Shown here: positions 18,103-27,470 of the stretch, one piece after another
How the letters are laid out: each line of letters starts with the position of its first letter
Position numbering within the stretch: the first letter of the stretch is position 1
Assembly: GCF_023100805.1 (NCBI RefSeq)
Contig: NZ_CP095855.1
Coordinates: 5,001,001 to 5,065,000, forward strand
From: Chitinophaga filiformis
Lineage (GTDB): Bacteria; Bacteroidota; Bacteroidia; Chitinophagales; Chitinophagaceae
DNA length: 64,000 bases
Reading direction: 5' to 3'
The notes under the pieces: generated by a model
Told to the model about the DNA's origin: nothing
Seen by the model: only the letters and a program-made list of their open reading frames with translations
The model's database searches: none
Position numbers and translations under genes: made by a program

Positions 18103-20514
18103 ATGTTACACAGTTACCTTAAAATAGCCCTCCGTAATCTCTGGAAGAATAAAATCTTCACTGCCATCAACATAACCGGTCTGGCATTGGGTATGGCATG
18201 TGCCCTGCTTATCATCTTTCACGTAAGACAGGAGCTTGATTATGATAAAGCCTTTTCCAAAGCAGACCGCATGTTCCGCGTAACGATGCTGGGTCGCGGC
18301 GAAGGCGCCCAAAACTGGGCTGCAACAGCTTTCCCGACCGGCACTGCCATGCAGGAGGAATTTCCTGAGGTGACCGCCGTGGTCCGCTTCCAGAGACCCT
18401 ATCCCTACCAGGTATTCAGCTATACAGCGCCTGATGGTACGCTTGCCAAATTTGAGGAGAAAGGCGGTTTTTTTGCCGATCCTACGGTAACGGATGCATT
18501 CGATCTTGATTTCGTGGCAGGCAATAAAGCAACCGCATTGGCGGCACCCGACAATATCATCATCACCGAAAAAATGGCCCTGAAATATTTTCATGGAGCA
18601 GATCCTGTCGGCAAAGTCTTGCAGGACGATATCAACGGTGCGCCGCTACGGGTGACAGGCGTTATCCGGGAGCACACATTTCCTTCTCACCTGCAGTTTG
18701 ACTACCTGCTTTCTATGGCTACCATTCACCATTATCTGAGTGATGAGGCACTGGCCAACAGGACATGGAACGGCTTTTACACCTACGTCGTACTGGACAA
18801 AGCCAGCTCCCTTCAGAAGGTGCAGTCAAGGCTGACCGACTTCACGGTAAAGTTTTATCTGCCGATAGGCGAAAGCCGGGAAGATATTATGGCTGATCGT
18901 CTTCTTGCATTGCAACCTGTTACCGACATCCATCTCCATTCAAAACTCGAAAAGGAAATGGGGCCCAACAGCGATATTACTTATGTCAGGATCTTTTCCC
19001 TGGCAGCACTGTTCATTCTGCTCGTCGCCGCTGTTAATTTTGTCAATCTGTATACCACCCAGGCCTTCGGCCGGATGAAGGAAATAGGGCTGCGCAAAGT
19101 GGTAGGTGCTACAAAAAAGCAGGTGATCATACAGTTCCTGGGAGAATCGCTTATCACAACCCTGATCGCTACCGTCCTGGCGGTGGTCATATTCAAGGCC
19201 GCCGTTCCCTTCTACAATAATATCGCTCTCCGGCCACTTTATCTGCCCGATATACTGACCGCTTCTAACCTCGGCATCATCGCATTGCTGGTCGCATTTA
19301 TAGGATTGCTGGCCGGCAGCTATCCTGCCTGGAGCGTAGGCCGTTTCCATCCTGTCACAGCACTCAAAGGCAGAGGGACACCGGGAAGCACCACAAATAT
19401 TGTCAGAAAGGGCCTTGTCATTTTTCAGTTCGTCGTGTCGGTGTTCATGATCATCAGTACCATTGTCATCTATCGTCAGATCAGATTCTTCCATAACAAA
19501 GACCTCGGATTTGACCGTGCACAACTGGCGGGCGTAACCATCTATGGCCCCATGTGGCAAAGGTTTGGTGCATTGATCAATGAGATCCGCCAGAGTCCAG
19601 ATATTGCAGGTTTCTCTATTGTTTCCACGCTTCCCGGCGACAGGTTCAGCTCACAGTCGCTCAGGCCAATGGGTGCAGATCCAAACCAGGCGTTTAACAA
19701 CACCCGTGTGATGTGGTCGGACGAACGGCTTTTGTCCACCTTACAGATCCCTTTGCTGCAAGGGCGGAACTTCTACAATCAAATGCCGGCAGTAAAGAAT
19801 AAAGAATTTATCGTCAATGAATCTGCCGTCAGGACCTATCAGCTGCAATCACCTGTTGGTCAGCAGATCATCCTGGACGGTGATACCGGTGCCATAGTTG
19901 GCGTGGTGAAAGACTTCAACTTTGCATCCCTGCATTCCCCGGTAGATCCACTTGTCATCAAGTACGACCCTTACAGGGCCAACTATCTCCTGCTGAAGAT
20001 AAAACCCGGGCGTATACAACCCGCGCTTGCTTTCATGGAGCAGAAAATAAAGGCGCTGACACCGTCAGGTACATTCACGTATACTTTTATTGACGATAAA
20101 CTGAACCAGCTCTATGCCTCTGAAAACCAGATGAGCACTGTATTCAAAGCCTTCGCAGCCTTTGCGATATTTATATCCTGTATGGGCCTGTTCGGACTAT
20201 CAGCCTATTCTGCGCAACTGCGCATCAAAGAAGTAAGTATCCGGAAAGTGCTGGGCGCATCGTCCTCCTATATTGCAGTGTTACTTTCGAAAGATTTCGT
20301 CAAACTGGTGTTCATTGCTATTCTTTTGTCCTGCCCGATGGCCTGGTGGGCCATGGAGCGATGGCTAAACGGCTTCGCTTACCGCATTCCTGTCAGCGGC
20401 TGGATGTTTGTAGCGGCGGGCGTATTTGCATTGGTAGTGGCAATACTGACAGTGAGCTATCAGGCGCTTAAATTAGCGCTCACAAACCCGGTGAAGTATC
20501 TAAAGACGGATTGA
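18103..20514 (+). CDS. FtsX/MacB-type ABC transporter permease
   Basis: This 803-residue protein has the Bacteroidota double-permease layout: first helix at about 20-41, periplasmic MacB-PCD domain (about 60-260), FtsX core helices (about 290-430), second periplasmic domain (about 450-670) and a final FtsX set (about 685-795). The MKEIGLRKVVGATKKQ and IKEVSIRKVLGASSSY coupling segments contact an ATPase in this family. No ATPase gene is adjacent, so its partner is encoded elsewhere. Related permeases export or extract lipoproteins, peptides or antimicrobials; the substrate cannot be told. Confidence 0.9.
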   Translation: MLHSYLKIALRNLWKNKIFTAINITGLALGMACALLIIFHVRQELDYDKAFSKADRMFRVTMLGRGEGAQNWAATAFPTGTAMQEEFPEVTAVVRFQRPYPYQVFSYTAPDGTLAKFEEKGGFFADPTVTDAFDLDFVAGNKATALAAPDNIIITEKMALKYFHGADPVGKVLQDDINGAPLRVTGVIREHTFPSHLQFDYLLSMATIHHYLSDEALANRTWNGFYTYVVLDKASSLQKVQSRLTDFTVKFYLPIGESREDIMADRLLALQPVTDIHLHSKLEKEMGPNSDITYVRIFSLAALFILLVAAVNFVNLYTTQAFGRMKEIGLRKVVGATKKQVIIQFLGESLITTLIATVLAVVIFKAAVPFYNNIALRPLYLPDILTASNLGIIALLVAFIGLLAGSYPAWSVGRFHPVTALKGRGTPGSTTNIVRKGLVIFQFVVSVFMIISTIVIYRQIRFFHNKDLGFDRAQLAGVTIYGPMWQRFGALINEIRQSPDIAGFSIVSTLPGDRFSSQSLRPMGADPNQAFNNTRVMWSDERLLSTLQIPLLQGRNFYNQMPAVKNKEFIVNESAVRTYQLQSPVGQQIILDGDTGAIVGVVKDFNFASLHSPVDPLVIKYDPYRANYLLLKIKPGRIQPALAFMEQKIKALTPSGTFTYTFIDDKLNQLYASENQMSTVFKAFAAFAIFISCMGLFGLSAYSAQLRIKEVSIRKVLGASSSYIAVLLSKDFVKLVFIAILLSCPMAWWAMERWLNGFAYRIPVSGWMFVAAGVFALVVAILTVSYQALKLALTNPVKYLKTD

Positions 20515-20518
20515 CAGC

Positions 20519-20540
20519 GGGTCAGTGACAACTGACCCTT
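20519..20540 (+). terminator. Hairpin after the permease gene, likely terminator
   Basis: GGGTCAGT and ACTGACCC form a perfect 8-bp stem with a GACA loop, five bases after the stop codon. Only two T residues follow, so it is a weak intrinsic terminator. Confidence 0.55.
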
Positions 20541-20612
20541 AAAGCGCTCCTGCTATACATTATTTTGAATGTCCGCTTTAAGGGGCAATAGCAATCTATA
20601 CCTGAGGCCTGA

Positions 20613-20993
20613 CTATCTCTCCGACAGTGATCTTATGAATCGGATCAGTGACCTGAAATGGAGGATGGTAAACAGGATAAGCAGACAAAATGAGAGCAGC
20701 TCAAACCTGCATTCAATGCCGAAAAATATATCTGTAAACAGAATTTTACGCGTACTTGTGAAGACGATCAACCTTAAAATACCGGCCAGCAGTATGAGTA
20801 GTGTAATCAATTTTCCAACCCTGGGATTAAATCTCATCACAACTATACTTAGCAGTACAGCGCCGATCCCGATATAGAATCTGCTATCGTCATTCACCGC
20901 ATCGTTCGTTGTGTTAATGATATACAATGTGCGAAGCTGTACCAGCAAAAGGATCAACGGGATAACGTAATCGCGGAATTTTCTTGATTTCAT
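20613..20993 (-). CDS. Small integral membrane protein, function unknown
   Basis: The 126-residue protein is mostly hydrophobic, with four likely membrane helices (about 11-28, 40-54, 62-78 and 97-115) and a basic N-terminus. No domain is recognised. It converges with the FtsX-type permease and lies 66 bases downstream of the region holding the LLM oxidoreductase stop. Coding looks real from its consistent helix pattern and codon use, but homology cannot be claimed. Confidence 0.55.
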   Translation of the reverse strand: MKSRKFRDYVIPLILLLVQLRTLYIINTTNDAVNDDSRFYIGIGAVLLSIVVMRFNPRVGKLITLLILLAGILRLIVFTSTRKILFTDIFFGIECRFELLSFCLLILFTILHFRSLIRFIRSLSER

Positions 20994-21059
20994 CAGGTTT
21001 TGGGTTTAAGCTAATATACTAACTATCCCCCACAAACCTGATGAACCAGGAATAACTTA

Positions 21060-22085
21060 CTATTTATTTACCAATGGTTTGAGCTTCTTTCCTATCAGCT
21101 CAATAGCATGCATCAGTTTTTCGTGCGATACTTCCGCACTATCCATCTGGAAAGTGAGCCTGGATATGCCTCCCAATGCATTTGCATGCCGCAACACTTT
21201 CTCCGCAATCTCTTCCACACCTCCTACCAGCAATGCGCCTGTTGGGCCCATCTGGCTCATAAAACGTTCTTTCGTCATCGGCGGCCAGCCACGTTCCCTT
21301 CCTACTTTCGTCATGCTGGCAGCATATCCCGGATAAAAATCTTCTATTGCCTGTTCAGTGGTCTCCGCCAGATAACCCAGCGAATGCAGTCCTACGGTCA
21401 GCTTCTCCGGTGCATGTCCCGCCCTTCTTCCTGCTTCCCGGTACAGATCAATTAAAGGACGGAAACGGTGTGTCTCCCCTCCTATGATCGCTACCATTAA
21501 TGGCAGTCCCAATGCGCCGGCACGAACGAACGACTGCGGCGTTCCACCCACGCCAAGCCAAACAGGCAATTGCTCCTGTATGGGTCTCGGATAGACTGGC
21601 TGGTTCTTTAATGCAGGCCTGAATTTACCCGACCAGGTCACAAACTCATGGTCCCTTATTTCCAGCAGGAGTTCCAGCTTCTCTGCAAAGAGATCATCAT
21701 AGTCATCCAGGTTATAACCGAACAAGGGAAAAGCATCTGTGAAAGAGCCTCGTCCTACCACCATTTCGGCACGGCCACCGGAGATCAGGTCCAATGTGGC
21801 GAAGTTCTGAAATGCCCTCACCGGGTCCATCGCACTTAATACCGTCACAGCGCTGGCCAGCTTTATGCGCTTCGTACGCGAGGCAGCTGCCGCCAGAATG
21901 TGTGTGGGAGCCGCATCCAGGAAACCCTTCCGGTGATGCTCACCAATACCAAATACATCCAGTCCTGACTTGTCCGCATGTTCCATTCGTTCCAGCAATT
22001 GGAACATCGCGTCCTTATCACTCAATGCTGCTGCGGCGTTGTCGGTAAACCGGGCCGCAAAACTGTCTATTCCTATTTCTATCAT
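21060..22085 (-). CDS. LLM-class flavin-dependent oxidoreductase
   Basis: The 341-residue protein is a luciferase-like TIM barrel. Family marks include GLDVFGIGEHHR (about 41-52), LASAVTVLSAMDPVRAFQ and WLGVGGTPQSFVRAG, which shape the FMN/F420 and substrate site. Members of this group oxidise diverse substrates with reduced FMN; the actual substrate is unknown. It lies 55 bases upstream of nothing on its own strand except the small membrane protein, and follows YceI at a 55-base spacing in the same direction, so YceI and this enzyme may share a transcript. Confidence 0.9.
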   Translation of the reverse strand: MIEIGIDSFAARFTDNAAAALSDKDAMFQLLERMEHADKSGLDVFGIGEHHRKGFLDAAPTHILAAAASRTKRIKLASAVTVLSAMDPVRAFQNFATLDLISGGRAEMVVGRGSFTDAFPLFGYNLDDYDDLFAEKLELLLEIRDHEFVTWSGKFRPALKNQPVYPRPIQEQLPVWLGVGGTPQSFVRAGALGLPLMVAIIGGETHRFRPLIDLYREAGRRAGHAPEKLTVGLHSLGYLAETTEQAIEDFYPGYAASMTKVGRERGWPPMTKERFMSQMGPTGALLVGGVEEIAEKVLRHANALGGISRLTFQMDSAEVSHEKLMHAIELIGKKLKPLVNK

Positions 22086-22140
22086 AAATTTTATTCCGGG
22101 AAAATTCTTTTATTTATCTCCCGCCTCCTGATGTGATTTT

Positions 22141-22695
22141 TTATTGAGCAGCCGCAACCAATACAGGTTCAGTCACTTTTACCAGCTGGATCTCCATGTG
22201 CAGCTTCACCTCATCGCTCAACACAATACTTCCTGCTTCAGTAGCCGCATTCCAGCGCAGACCATAATCAGCGCGGTGCAGGCGCCCCTTGATGGAAAAG
22301 CCTTCTTTTTCCTGTCCATAAGGATCTGTCACAACACCGCTACGCACTACCTCCAGCTCAATGGCATGTGTATGCCCCTTGATGGTCAGGTCGCCAACCA
22401 CCTTATAATTTTCTTCAGTAATCTTTTTGATCTTTTTTGATACGAAAGTGATCTTCGGATAATGGGCAGTGTCGAAGAAATCGCTGCCTTTCAGGTGTTC
22501 GTCCCGCTGTTTGTTCAGGGTGCTGATACTGTCTGTAGCCGCTTCAAAAGTAATGCTTGCGTCGTGGAAATCCTCGCTGTCGGTCCTAACACTTCCGCTG
22601 AACTGTGTAAAATAGCCGCTCACGTTAGTGATCATCAGGTGCTTTACTTTGAATCCAATTTCGCTGTGTGATTCATCAATCTTCCAGTGTGTCAT
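22141..22695 (-). CDS. YceI-family lipocalin-like protein
   Basis: This 184-residue protein is a YceI-type beta-barrel that binds long amphiphilic molecules such as polyprenoids in other bacteria. The pattern WKIDESHSEIGFKVKHLMITNVSGYF opens the family, and FDTAHYPKITFVS and GDLTIKGHTHAIELEV follow in the expected order. No signal peptide is seen, so it appears cytoplasmic, unlike E. coli YceI. A 313-base gap upstream contains its control region and the rnhA terminator. Confidence 0.9.
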   Translation of the reverse strand: MTHWKIDESHSEIGFKVKHLMITNVSGYFTQFSGSVRTDSEDFHDASITFEAATDSISTLNKQRDEHLKGSDFFDTAHYPKITFVSKKIKKITEENYKVVGDLTIKGHTHAIELEVVRSGVVTDPYGQEKEGFSIKGRLHRADYGLRWNAATEAGSIVLSDEVKLHMEIQLVKVTEPVLVAAAQ

Positions 22696-23008
22696 AACTT
22701 AGTCGTTTAAGGCATTGATTTAATACCCTAAAAGTAAGCCGTGATAAGCTTTCAGTGGTTGCACAGAATTTTGTTATTGGTGGACAAATTTCCAAAAATC
22801 TTTAAATAAATGTTAAAGCCCGCCTCACTGTTTGCAATCCGGAGTTTTCTCCCAGCGTATAAAAAGAGGAAAACTCAAAAGTAAAAATGAGCGCTGTGGA
22901 TCGCTTAAATGACCGCCTGACTCCATCAGGTACCGGATAGAAAGAGGGTGTATCGTACTGTCGATACACCCTCTTCAATATTTAGGAAAGCTTATAATTA
23001 AAATGACA
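22696..23008. other. Intergenic region between YceI and RNase HI genes
   Basis: This 313-base gap holds the upstream region of the YceI gene, with a loose promoter-like TACTTTTAG on the minus strand near 22720, and the hairpin at 22942-22975. I see no additional gene or repeat in it. Confidence 0.5.
22942..22975 (-). terminator. Terminator-like hairpin after rnhA
   Basis: A 12-14 bp perfect stem (AGAGGGTGTATCG and its complement) with a six-base loop lies 34 bases downstream of the rnhA stop. The following T tract is short on both strands. Confidence 0.7.
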
Positions 23009-23461
23009 CTATCCCTCGAAACCAACGTCTTCCAGCCAGTTACCGCTATCGGCAGCCTGAGTGGCCAGTTCATCACAACGGTTGTTCAGGGGATTGGTAG
23101 CATGCCCCTTTACCCACTGGAATTTCACCTGATGCCGCTTAAAGGCAGGTATGAAACGTTGCCAGAGATCTTTGTTCTTTTTGTCTTTAAAACCGGTTTT
23201 TACCCAGCCCCATAGCCAGCCTTTTTCAACGCTGTTCACCACATACTGACTGTCTGTAAAGATCTTCACATTCAATCCATCTTTCTTCAGGGCTTCCAGG
23301 GCCACGATCACGGCCATCAGCTCCATCCTGTTGTTGGTAGTGAGACGGTATCCCTGCGATAATTCCTTGCGGACACTGTTCCACATCAGGATAACACCAT
23401 AGCCACCAGGGCCAGGGTTACCACGGGAGGAACCGTCCGTGTAAATAATAACTTCCGACAT
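23009..23461 (-). CDS. rnhA: Ribonuclease HI
   Basis: RNase HI cleaves the RNA strand of RNA-DNA hybrids. The 150-residue protein carries the catalytic set: Asp in IYTDGSSRGNPGPGG (D9), Glu in NNRMELMAV, Asp in FTDSQYV and Asp in NNRCDELA. I chose the ATG at 23461, since the longer frame begins with TTG only three codons upstream. The gene lies 24 bases downstream of the acyl-CoA carboxylase beta subunit, likely on one transcript. Confidence 0.95.
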   Translation of the reverse strand: MSEVIIYTDGSSRGNPGPGGYGVILMWNSVRKELSQGYRLTTNNRMELMAVIVALEALKKDGLNVKIFTDSQYVVNSVEKGWLWGWVKTGFKDKKNKDLWQRFIPAFKRHQVKFQWVKGHATNPLNNRCDELATQAADSGNWLEDVGFEG

Positions 23462-23494
23462 AGCGGGCAAAGATAAGGATTAAGCGCTATGCTT

Positions 23495-25132
23495 TTACAC
23501 CTGGAAAACACCTAAGCTGAATGTATCTTCCACAGGTGCATTATTGGCCGCTGCAATGCTTTCGGAAAGTATTTTACGTGTATCCAGCGGGTCTATGATC
23601 TCATCTACCCACAGGCGTGCGGCTGCATAGTAGGGAGTGGTCTGGCTGTTATATCGCGCCGTGATCTCGTTCAGCAGTTTCTTTTCCTCTTCCGGTGTGA
23701 TCTCTTCCCCTTTTGCTTTCAATGATGCTACCTGTATCTGCAGCAGTGTCTTTGCTGCCTGTTCACCCCCCATCACTGCTATCTTCGCATTGGGCCATGC
23801 ATAGATAAACCGCGGATCATAGGCCTTGCCACACATGGCATAGTTACCCGCTCCATAGGAATTGCCCACTATCACTGTAAATTTCGGCACAACGGAATTG
23901 GCCACGGCATTCACCAGTTTGGCGCCGTCTTTAATAATGCCGGCATGTTCGCTGCGACTGCCTACCATAAAACCGGTCACGTCCTGCAGGAACACCAGCG
24001 GTATCTTTTTCTGGTTACAGTTCATGATGAAACGGGCGGCCTTATCAGCGCTGTCGTTGTAGATCACACCTCCCATCTGCATTTCACCCTTTTTACTTTT
24101 TACCATTTTTCGCTGGTTGGCCACAATGCCTACAGCCCAGCCGTCTATGCGCGCATAGCCGCAGAGGATGGTCTTGCCATAATCTTCTTTGTACTGGTCG
24201 AATTCGGACCGGTCTACCAGCCGGTGGATGATCTCCAGCATATCATATGGACGGGTACTGTCTTCGGGGATCATACTGTACAATTCAGCAGGGTCTTTTT
24301 CCGGCAGGGCTGGCGTAGCGCGATTGAAGCCGGCACTGGCAGGCTCGCCTATCTTACTCACGATCTTTTTGATATGATCGAGGCATTCCTCGTCTGAATC
24401 AAACTTGTAATCGGCTATGCCGGAGATCTCAGTATGGGTCACCGCCCCTCCCAATGTCTCCGCATCGATCGTTTCGCCGATGGCTGCCTTTACCAAGTAA
24501 GGGCCGGCCAGGAAGATAGAGCCATTGCCTTCCACCATCAGCACTTCATCGCTCATGATAGGGAGATAAGCGCCCCCGGCCACACAGCTACCCATTACAG
24601 CGGCGATCTGGGTAATGCCCATTGCGCTCATGCGTGCATTGTTACGGAAAATACGGCCGAAATGTTCTTTATCAGGGAATATCTCATCCTGCATGGGCAG
24701 GTATACGCCGGCACTGTCTACCAGGTAAATGACGGGCAGCCTGTTTTCCATCGCGATCTCCTGGAGGCGCAGGTTCTTTTTTCCTGTCATAGGAAACCAG
24801 GCCCCTGCCTTCACCGTCATATCATTGGCTACAATCATACACTGGCGGCCGCTGATATAACCAATGCCGCCTACTGTACCGGCTGCAGGACAACCACCAT
24901 GTTCGGGGTACATTTCATAGGCAGCAAAGGCGCCTATTTCGTTAAATGGAGTGTCTTTATCCAGCAGATAGGCAATACGTTCACGTGGGGTTAATTTGCC
25001 TTTCTGGCGGACTTTTTCGAGGTTCTTTTTGCCTCCTCCCTGTTCAATGACGGAGAGGCGTTGTTTTAGCGTGCTGAGAGATCTGCGCATCGCATCTTCG
25101 TTCCGGTTCATGTCCAGTTGCTGTGCATCCAT
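23495..25132 (-). CDS. Acyl-CoA carboxylase carboxyltransferase (beta) subunit
   Basis: The 545-residue protein has the two crotonase-fold halves of biotin-dependent acyl-CoA carboxylases: PVIYLVDSAGVYLPMQDEIFPD (shown in part by the SAGVYLP oxyanion motif) in the N half and FLQDVTGFMVGS in the C half. The sequence HGGCPAAGTVGGIG and the overall length best fit methylcrotonoyl-CoA carboxylase beta (leucine breakdown), though propionyl- and geranyl-CoA enzymes are close relatives. The biotin-carrying alpha subunit is not adjacent. Confidence 0.88.
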   Translation of the reverse strand: MDAQQLDMNRNEDAMRRSLSTLKQRLSVIEQGGGKKNLEKVRQKGKLTPRERIAYLLDKDTPFNEIGAFAAYEMYPEHGGCPAAGTVGGIGYISGRQCMIVANDMTVKAGAWFPMTGKKNLRLQEIAMENRLPVIYLVDSAGVYLPMQDEIFPDKEHFGRIFRNNARMSAMGITQIAAVMGSCVAGGAYLPIMSDEVLMVEGNGSIFLAGPYLVKAAIGETIDAETLGGAVTHTEISGIADYKFDSDEECLDHIKKIVSKIGEPASAGFNRATPALPEKDPAELYSMIPEDSTRPYDMLEIIHRLVDRSEFDQYKEDYGKTILCGYARIDGWAVGIVANQRKMVKSKKGEMQMGGVIYNDSADKAARFIMNCNQKKIPLVFLQDVTGFMVGSRSEHAGIIKDGAKLVNAVANSVVPKFTVIVGNSYGAGNYAMCGKAYDPRFIYAWPNAKIAVMGGEQAAKTLLQIQVASLKAKGEEITPEEEKKLLNEITARYNSQTTPYYAAARLWVDEIIDPLDTRKILSESIAAANNAPVEDTFSLGVFQV

Positions 25133-25218
25133 ATGATTGTTTTTGGTTCATGACCTTTTGTTGGCCATAACTAAAAATAAGGAAAAACAGCATGTCATCT
25201 GCACATTCAGGAACCTGT

Positions 25219-25377
25219 TCAGGCATCTTTCGATAAAATATTTTCCCAGCCATCACCATCAGGGCTAAAGAAAATGAAACGCTGCTCTTTCCCATGCCAG
25301 ATCATTAGCCTTCCGCAATGCTTCCACTGGAAGATCTCTTTGGTGCTCTCGCTTAACCAGCGGCCTAGTAATCGCTT
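25219..25377 (-). other. Short open frame of unclear status
   Basis: Between the NlpC/P60 gene and the carboxylase gene a minus-strand frame is open for 52 codons, overlapping the NlpC/P60 stop, and ends in TGA at 25219. It reads like ordinary soluble protein (FQWKHCGRLMIWHGKEQRF then SPDGDGWENI). The only ATG is internal (25305) and gives 28 residues. It could be a small gene with an unusual start, or a gene remnant. No homology is claimed. Confidence 0.25.
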
Positions 25378-26060
25378 TCACTGCCTTCCTGTGCCGGCGG
25401 TAACACCATGTTGGTGGAATCTACCTGGATCACCCTGCGGGCAGCGATAAAGCGCTTCTTATAGTACTCGCTGTTGGTAATGTCTACAATATTCACGCCC
25501 TGGTTACTGGAATGGATCATCAGCACCTTCCCGTTGTCTACTTTGTAGACACAGCCTACGTGGGCGATCCTTTTCTCTTTGGATTTCGTGCTTCTCCTTC
25601 CGGCAAAGAACAGCAGATCGCCGGGGCTCCAGTCGGAAGGGGTAATGATATTACCCAGGGAGCTCATATCAGCCGCAGTACGGGGCAGGGTCATTCCGAT
25701 CACGGAGAAACCAAATTTCATCAATCCGCTGCAATCAAAGGCGAAAGGTCCGATGGCGCCGCGGATATATGGTTTGCCCAGCTCAGACTCCAGCACAGCC
25801 AGGAGCTGCTTGATATTACTTTTAAGACCGGAGGTATCGTATGTATTGAGGGTAATGTCAGTGTTAGGAAAATATAAGCTATCAGGCAGCGGTGGTGGCG
25901 TCACTGCTTTTTTATGGGCAACAGCCTTGTGGGCGGTCGTTTTTTTATGATAGGCAGTATGTTTCTTTACTGGTGCGTGTTTAACTGGTTTCTTCTTTAC
26001 TTGTGCGCCTGCTGTGGCAATGCTGGCAACGGATATGATTATTGGCAATAACTTCTTCAC
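25365..26060 (-). CDS. NlpC/P60 cell-wall peptidase
   Basis: This 231-residue exported protein is a cysteine peptidase of the NlpC/P60 type that cuts peptidoglycan stem peptides. A signal peptide (1-20) is followed by a Lys/His/Ala-rich linker (22-60) and the catalytic domain. The triad is visible: C110 in FDCSGLMKF, H167 in IAHVGCVY and H183 in MIHSSNQG. It starts 12 bases after the CapA-family gene, so the two form an operon. Such pairs suggest a role at the cell envelope, but a common substrate is not proved. Confidence 0.9.
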   Translation of the reverse strand: MKKLLPIIISVASIATAGAQVKKKPVKHAPVKKHTAYHKKTTAHKAVAHKKAVTPPPLPDSLYFPNTDITLNTYDTSGLKSNIKQLLAVLESELGKPYIRGAIGPFAFDCSGLMKFGFSVIGMTLPRTAADMSSLGNIITPSDWSPGDLLFFAGRRSTKSKEKRIAHVGCVYKVDNGKVLMIHSSNQGVNIVDITNSEYYKKRFIAARRVIQVDSTNMVLPPAQEGSESDY

Positions 26061-26072
26061 AGTAACATGGTT

Positions 26073-27248
26073 TTAATCAAATGTCCCCGCCTCCACCTCC
26101 GAGTATTTGAAGTCCTCTACAGATAAGGAACGGATCATTTTGAAAGCTTTCAATGTTGTATCCGGTTTAGGTATGCCTTCCCCCTCTTGCAGGAAGGAAA
26201 ACACTTTATGCTCCACCAGGTTTCCCCCACTGGTGATTTTTACCTGCAGCAAAGGTGCAATATTATTGGGATATTTTAAATTGAATTGATGATAAGTTGC
26301 AAAATTTCCTAAGCTATAAGCAATTAATTTTCCTTTATATCTCTCCATACCCCTTACTACGTGAGGGCCGGAGCCGATTACAAGGTCTGCTCCCTCCTCC
26401 ACACACATATGTGAAAAATGCCTTACATCTCCCCTGTTCTGTCCATAGAAGAACTCCCGGCCCTTAGGTGTATGCTGGCGGCCTGATCCTTCCCCGCCTC
26501 CGTGGAAGAACACGACCAGCAGCTGGCAAAGGGGACGTACCTCGGCGATTGTCGCCCTTACGAGAGAGTCGTCGTTCATGTCCAGGCAATTGCTATGGGG
26601 GGCAAAGGAAACAAAACCGATACGGGTATTCCTGATGGTAAGGGTATCAAAACGGTGCTGCGGCACACCGCTGGTTTTAATATTATTGCTGTCCAGGAAT
26701 GCCAGGGTATGTTTCACGCCCGTCATACCGAAGTCGAAAGAGTGATTATTGGCCAGGTTCAGGTACTCAAAACCCGCCTCTTTATACCACATGGCGCATT
26801 TATACGGCGTACGGAAGGCAAAACACTGACTGGAGCCGCAGCTTTTAAACACCTTGGCGCTGTCGGACACTGCACTTTCCAGGTTGCCGATACGCAGGTC
26901 TGTCTGTTGTAAAAGCGGCATTGCATATTGCAGGATATTCCCCTCTTCTGCTGTTGGCAGAAAAGCAGCTGCGGGATAGGAAGAACCTACCATCATATCC
27001 CCTACTATAGAAAAACTGATCGTGTCGGGTAAAGTATCTGTAACGCGGCGGGAAGCAAAAACTGAATTGCCGGCGAGTGAATATCCATTTGTTGCACCTA
27101 CTCCCCCGGTATCAACAAGCTGTCTGAAAGAATACTGTTTAATCCATTGCATATCCTTCCTGTTGCCAGACAACATGTAGGCCATTGAAAAGAAGATAAC
27201 AACATTGAAAGAAAATAAATAAATACCCTTTTTGGCACGCTTAGGCAT
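26073..27248 (-). CDS. CapA-family (PGA_cap) metallophosphatase-like protein
   Basis: The 391-residue protein has an N-terminal membrane anchor (about 9-25) and then a calcineurin-like PGA_cap domain: FSIVGDMMVGS holds the first metal Asp, NLANNHSFDFG the central Asn-His pair and SGPHVVRGMERYKGK the last His. The family takes its name from CapA/PgsA of poly-gamma-glutamate capsule synthesis, but most Bacteroidota members stand alone without capB/capC, as here, so capsule synthesis should not be assumed. NlpC/P60 follows on the same transcript. Confidence 0.88.
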   Translation of the reverse strand: MPKRAKKGIYLFSFNVVIFFSMAYMLSGNRKDMQWIKQYSFRQLVDTGGVGATNGYSLAGNSVFASRRVTDTLPDTISFSIVGDMMVGSSYPAAAFLPTAEEGNILQYAMPLLQQTDLRIGNLESAVSDSAKVFKSCGSSQCFAFRTPYKCAMWYKEAGFEYLNLANNHSFDFGMTGVKHTLAFLDSNNIKTSGVPQHRFDTLTIRNTRIGFVSFAPHSNCLDMNDDSLVRATIAEVRPLCQLLVVFFHGGGEGSGRQHTPKGREFFYGQNRGDVRHFSHMCVEEGADLVIGSGPHVVRGMERYKGKLIAYSLGNFATYHQFNLKYPNNIAPLLQVKITSGGNLVEHKVFSFLQEGEGIPKPDTTLKAFKMIRSLSVEDFKYSEVEAGTFD

Positions 27249-27407
27249 ACAGTAGATAATATATTAAAATTGAAATTCAGTCGCTTAGTTAATGTTGTCT
27301 AAGGGGTATAATAAGATACTCAGAACATCCTCTTTTTGCATTCACGAACCGTCCCTCAGGGGTTTACGGCAGCAAATATATAGTAATCCATTTATAATTT
27401 GCAATAA

Positions 27408-27441
27408 GCATGCCGGTCCTTCCATGTCAGAACCGGCATGC
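27408..27441 (-). terminator. Hairpin after the GH76 gene
   Basis: Perfect 10-bp arms (GCATGCCGGT / ACCGGCATGC) with a 14-base loop lie 30 bases beyond the GH76 stop. There is no T tract, so it may be a Rho-type or processing hairpin rather than an intrinsic terminator. Confidence 0.5.
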
Positions 27442-27470
27442 CGTTAAATAGTCCCTTCTTTTACAATCAG

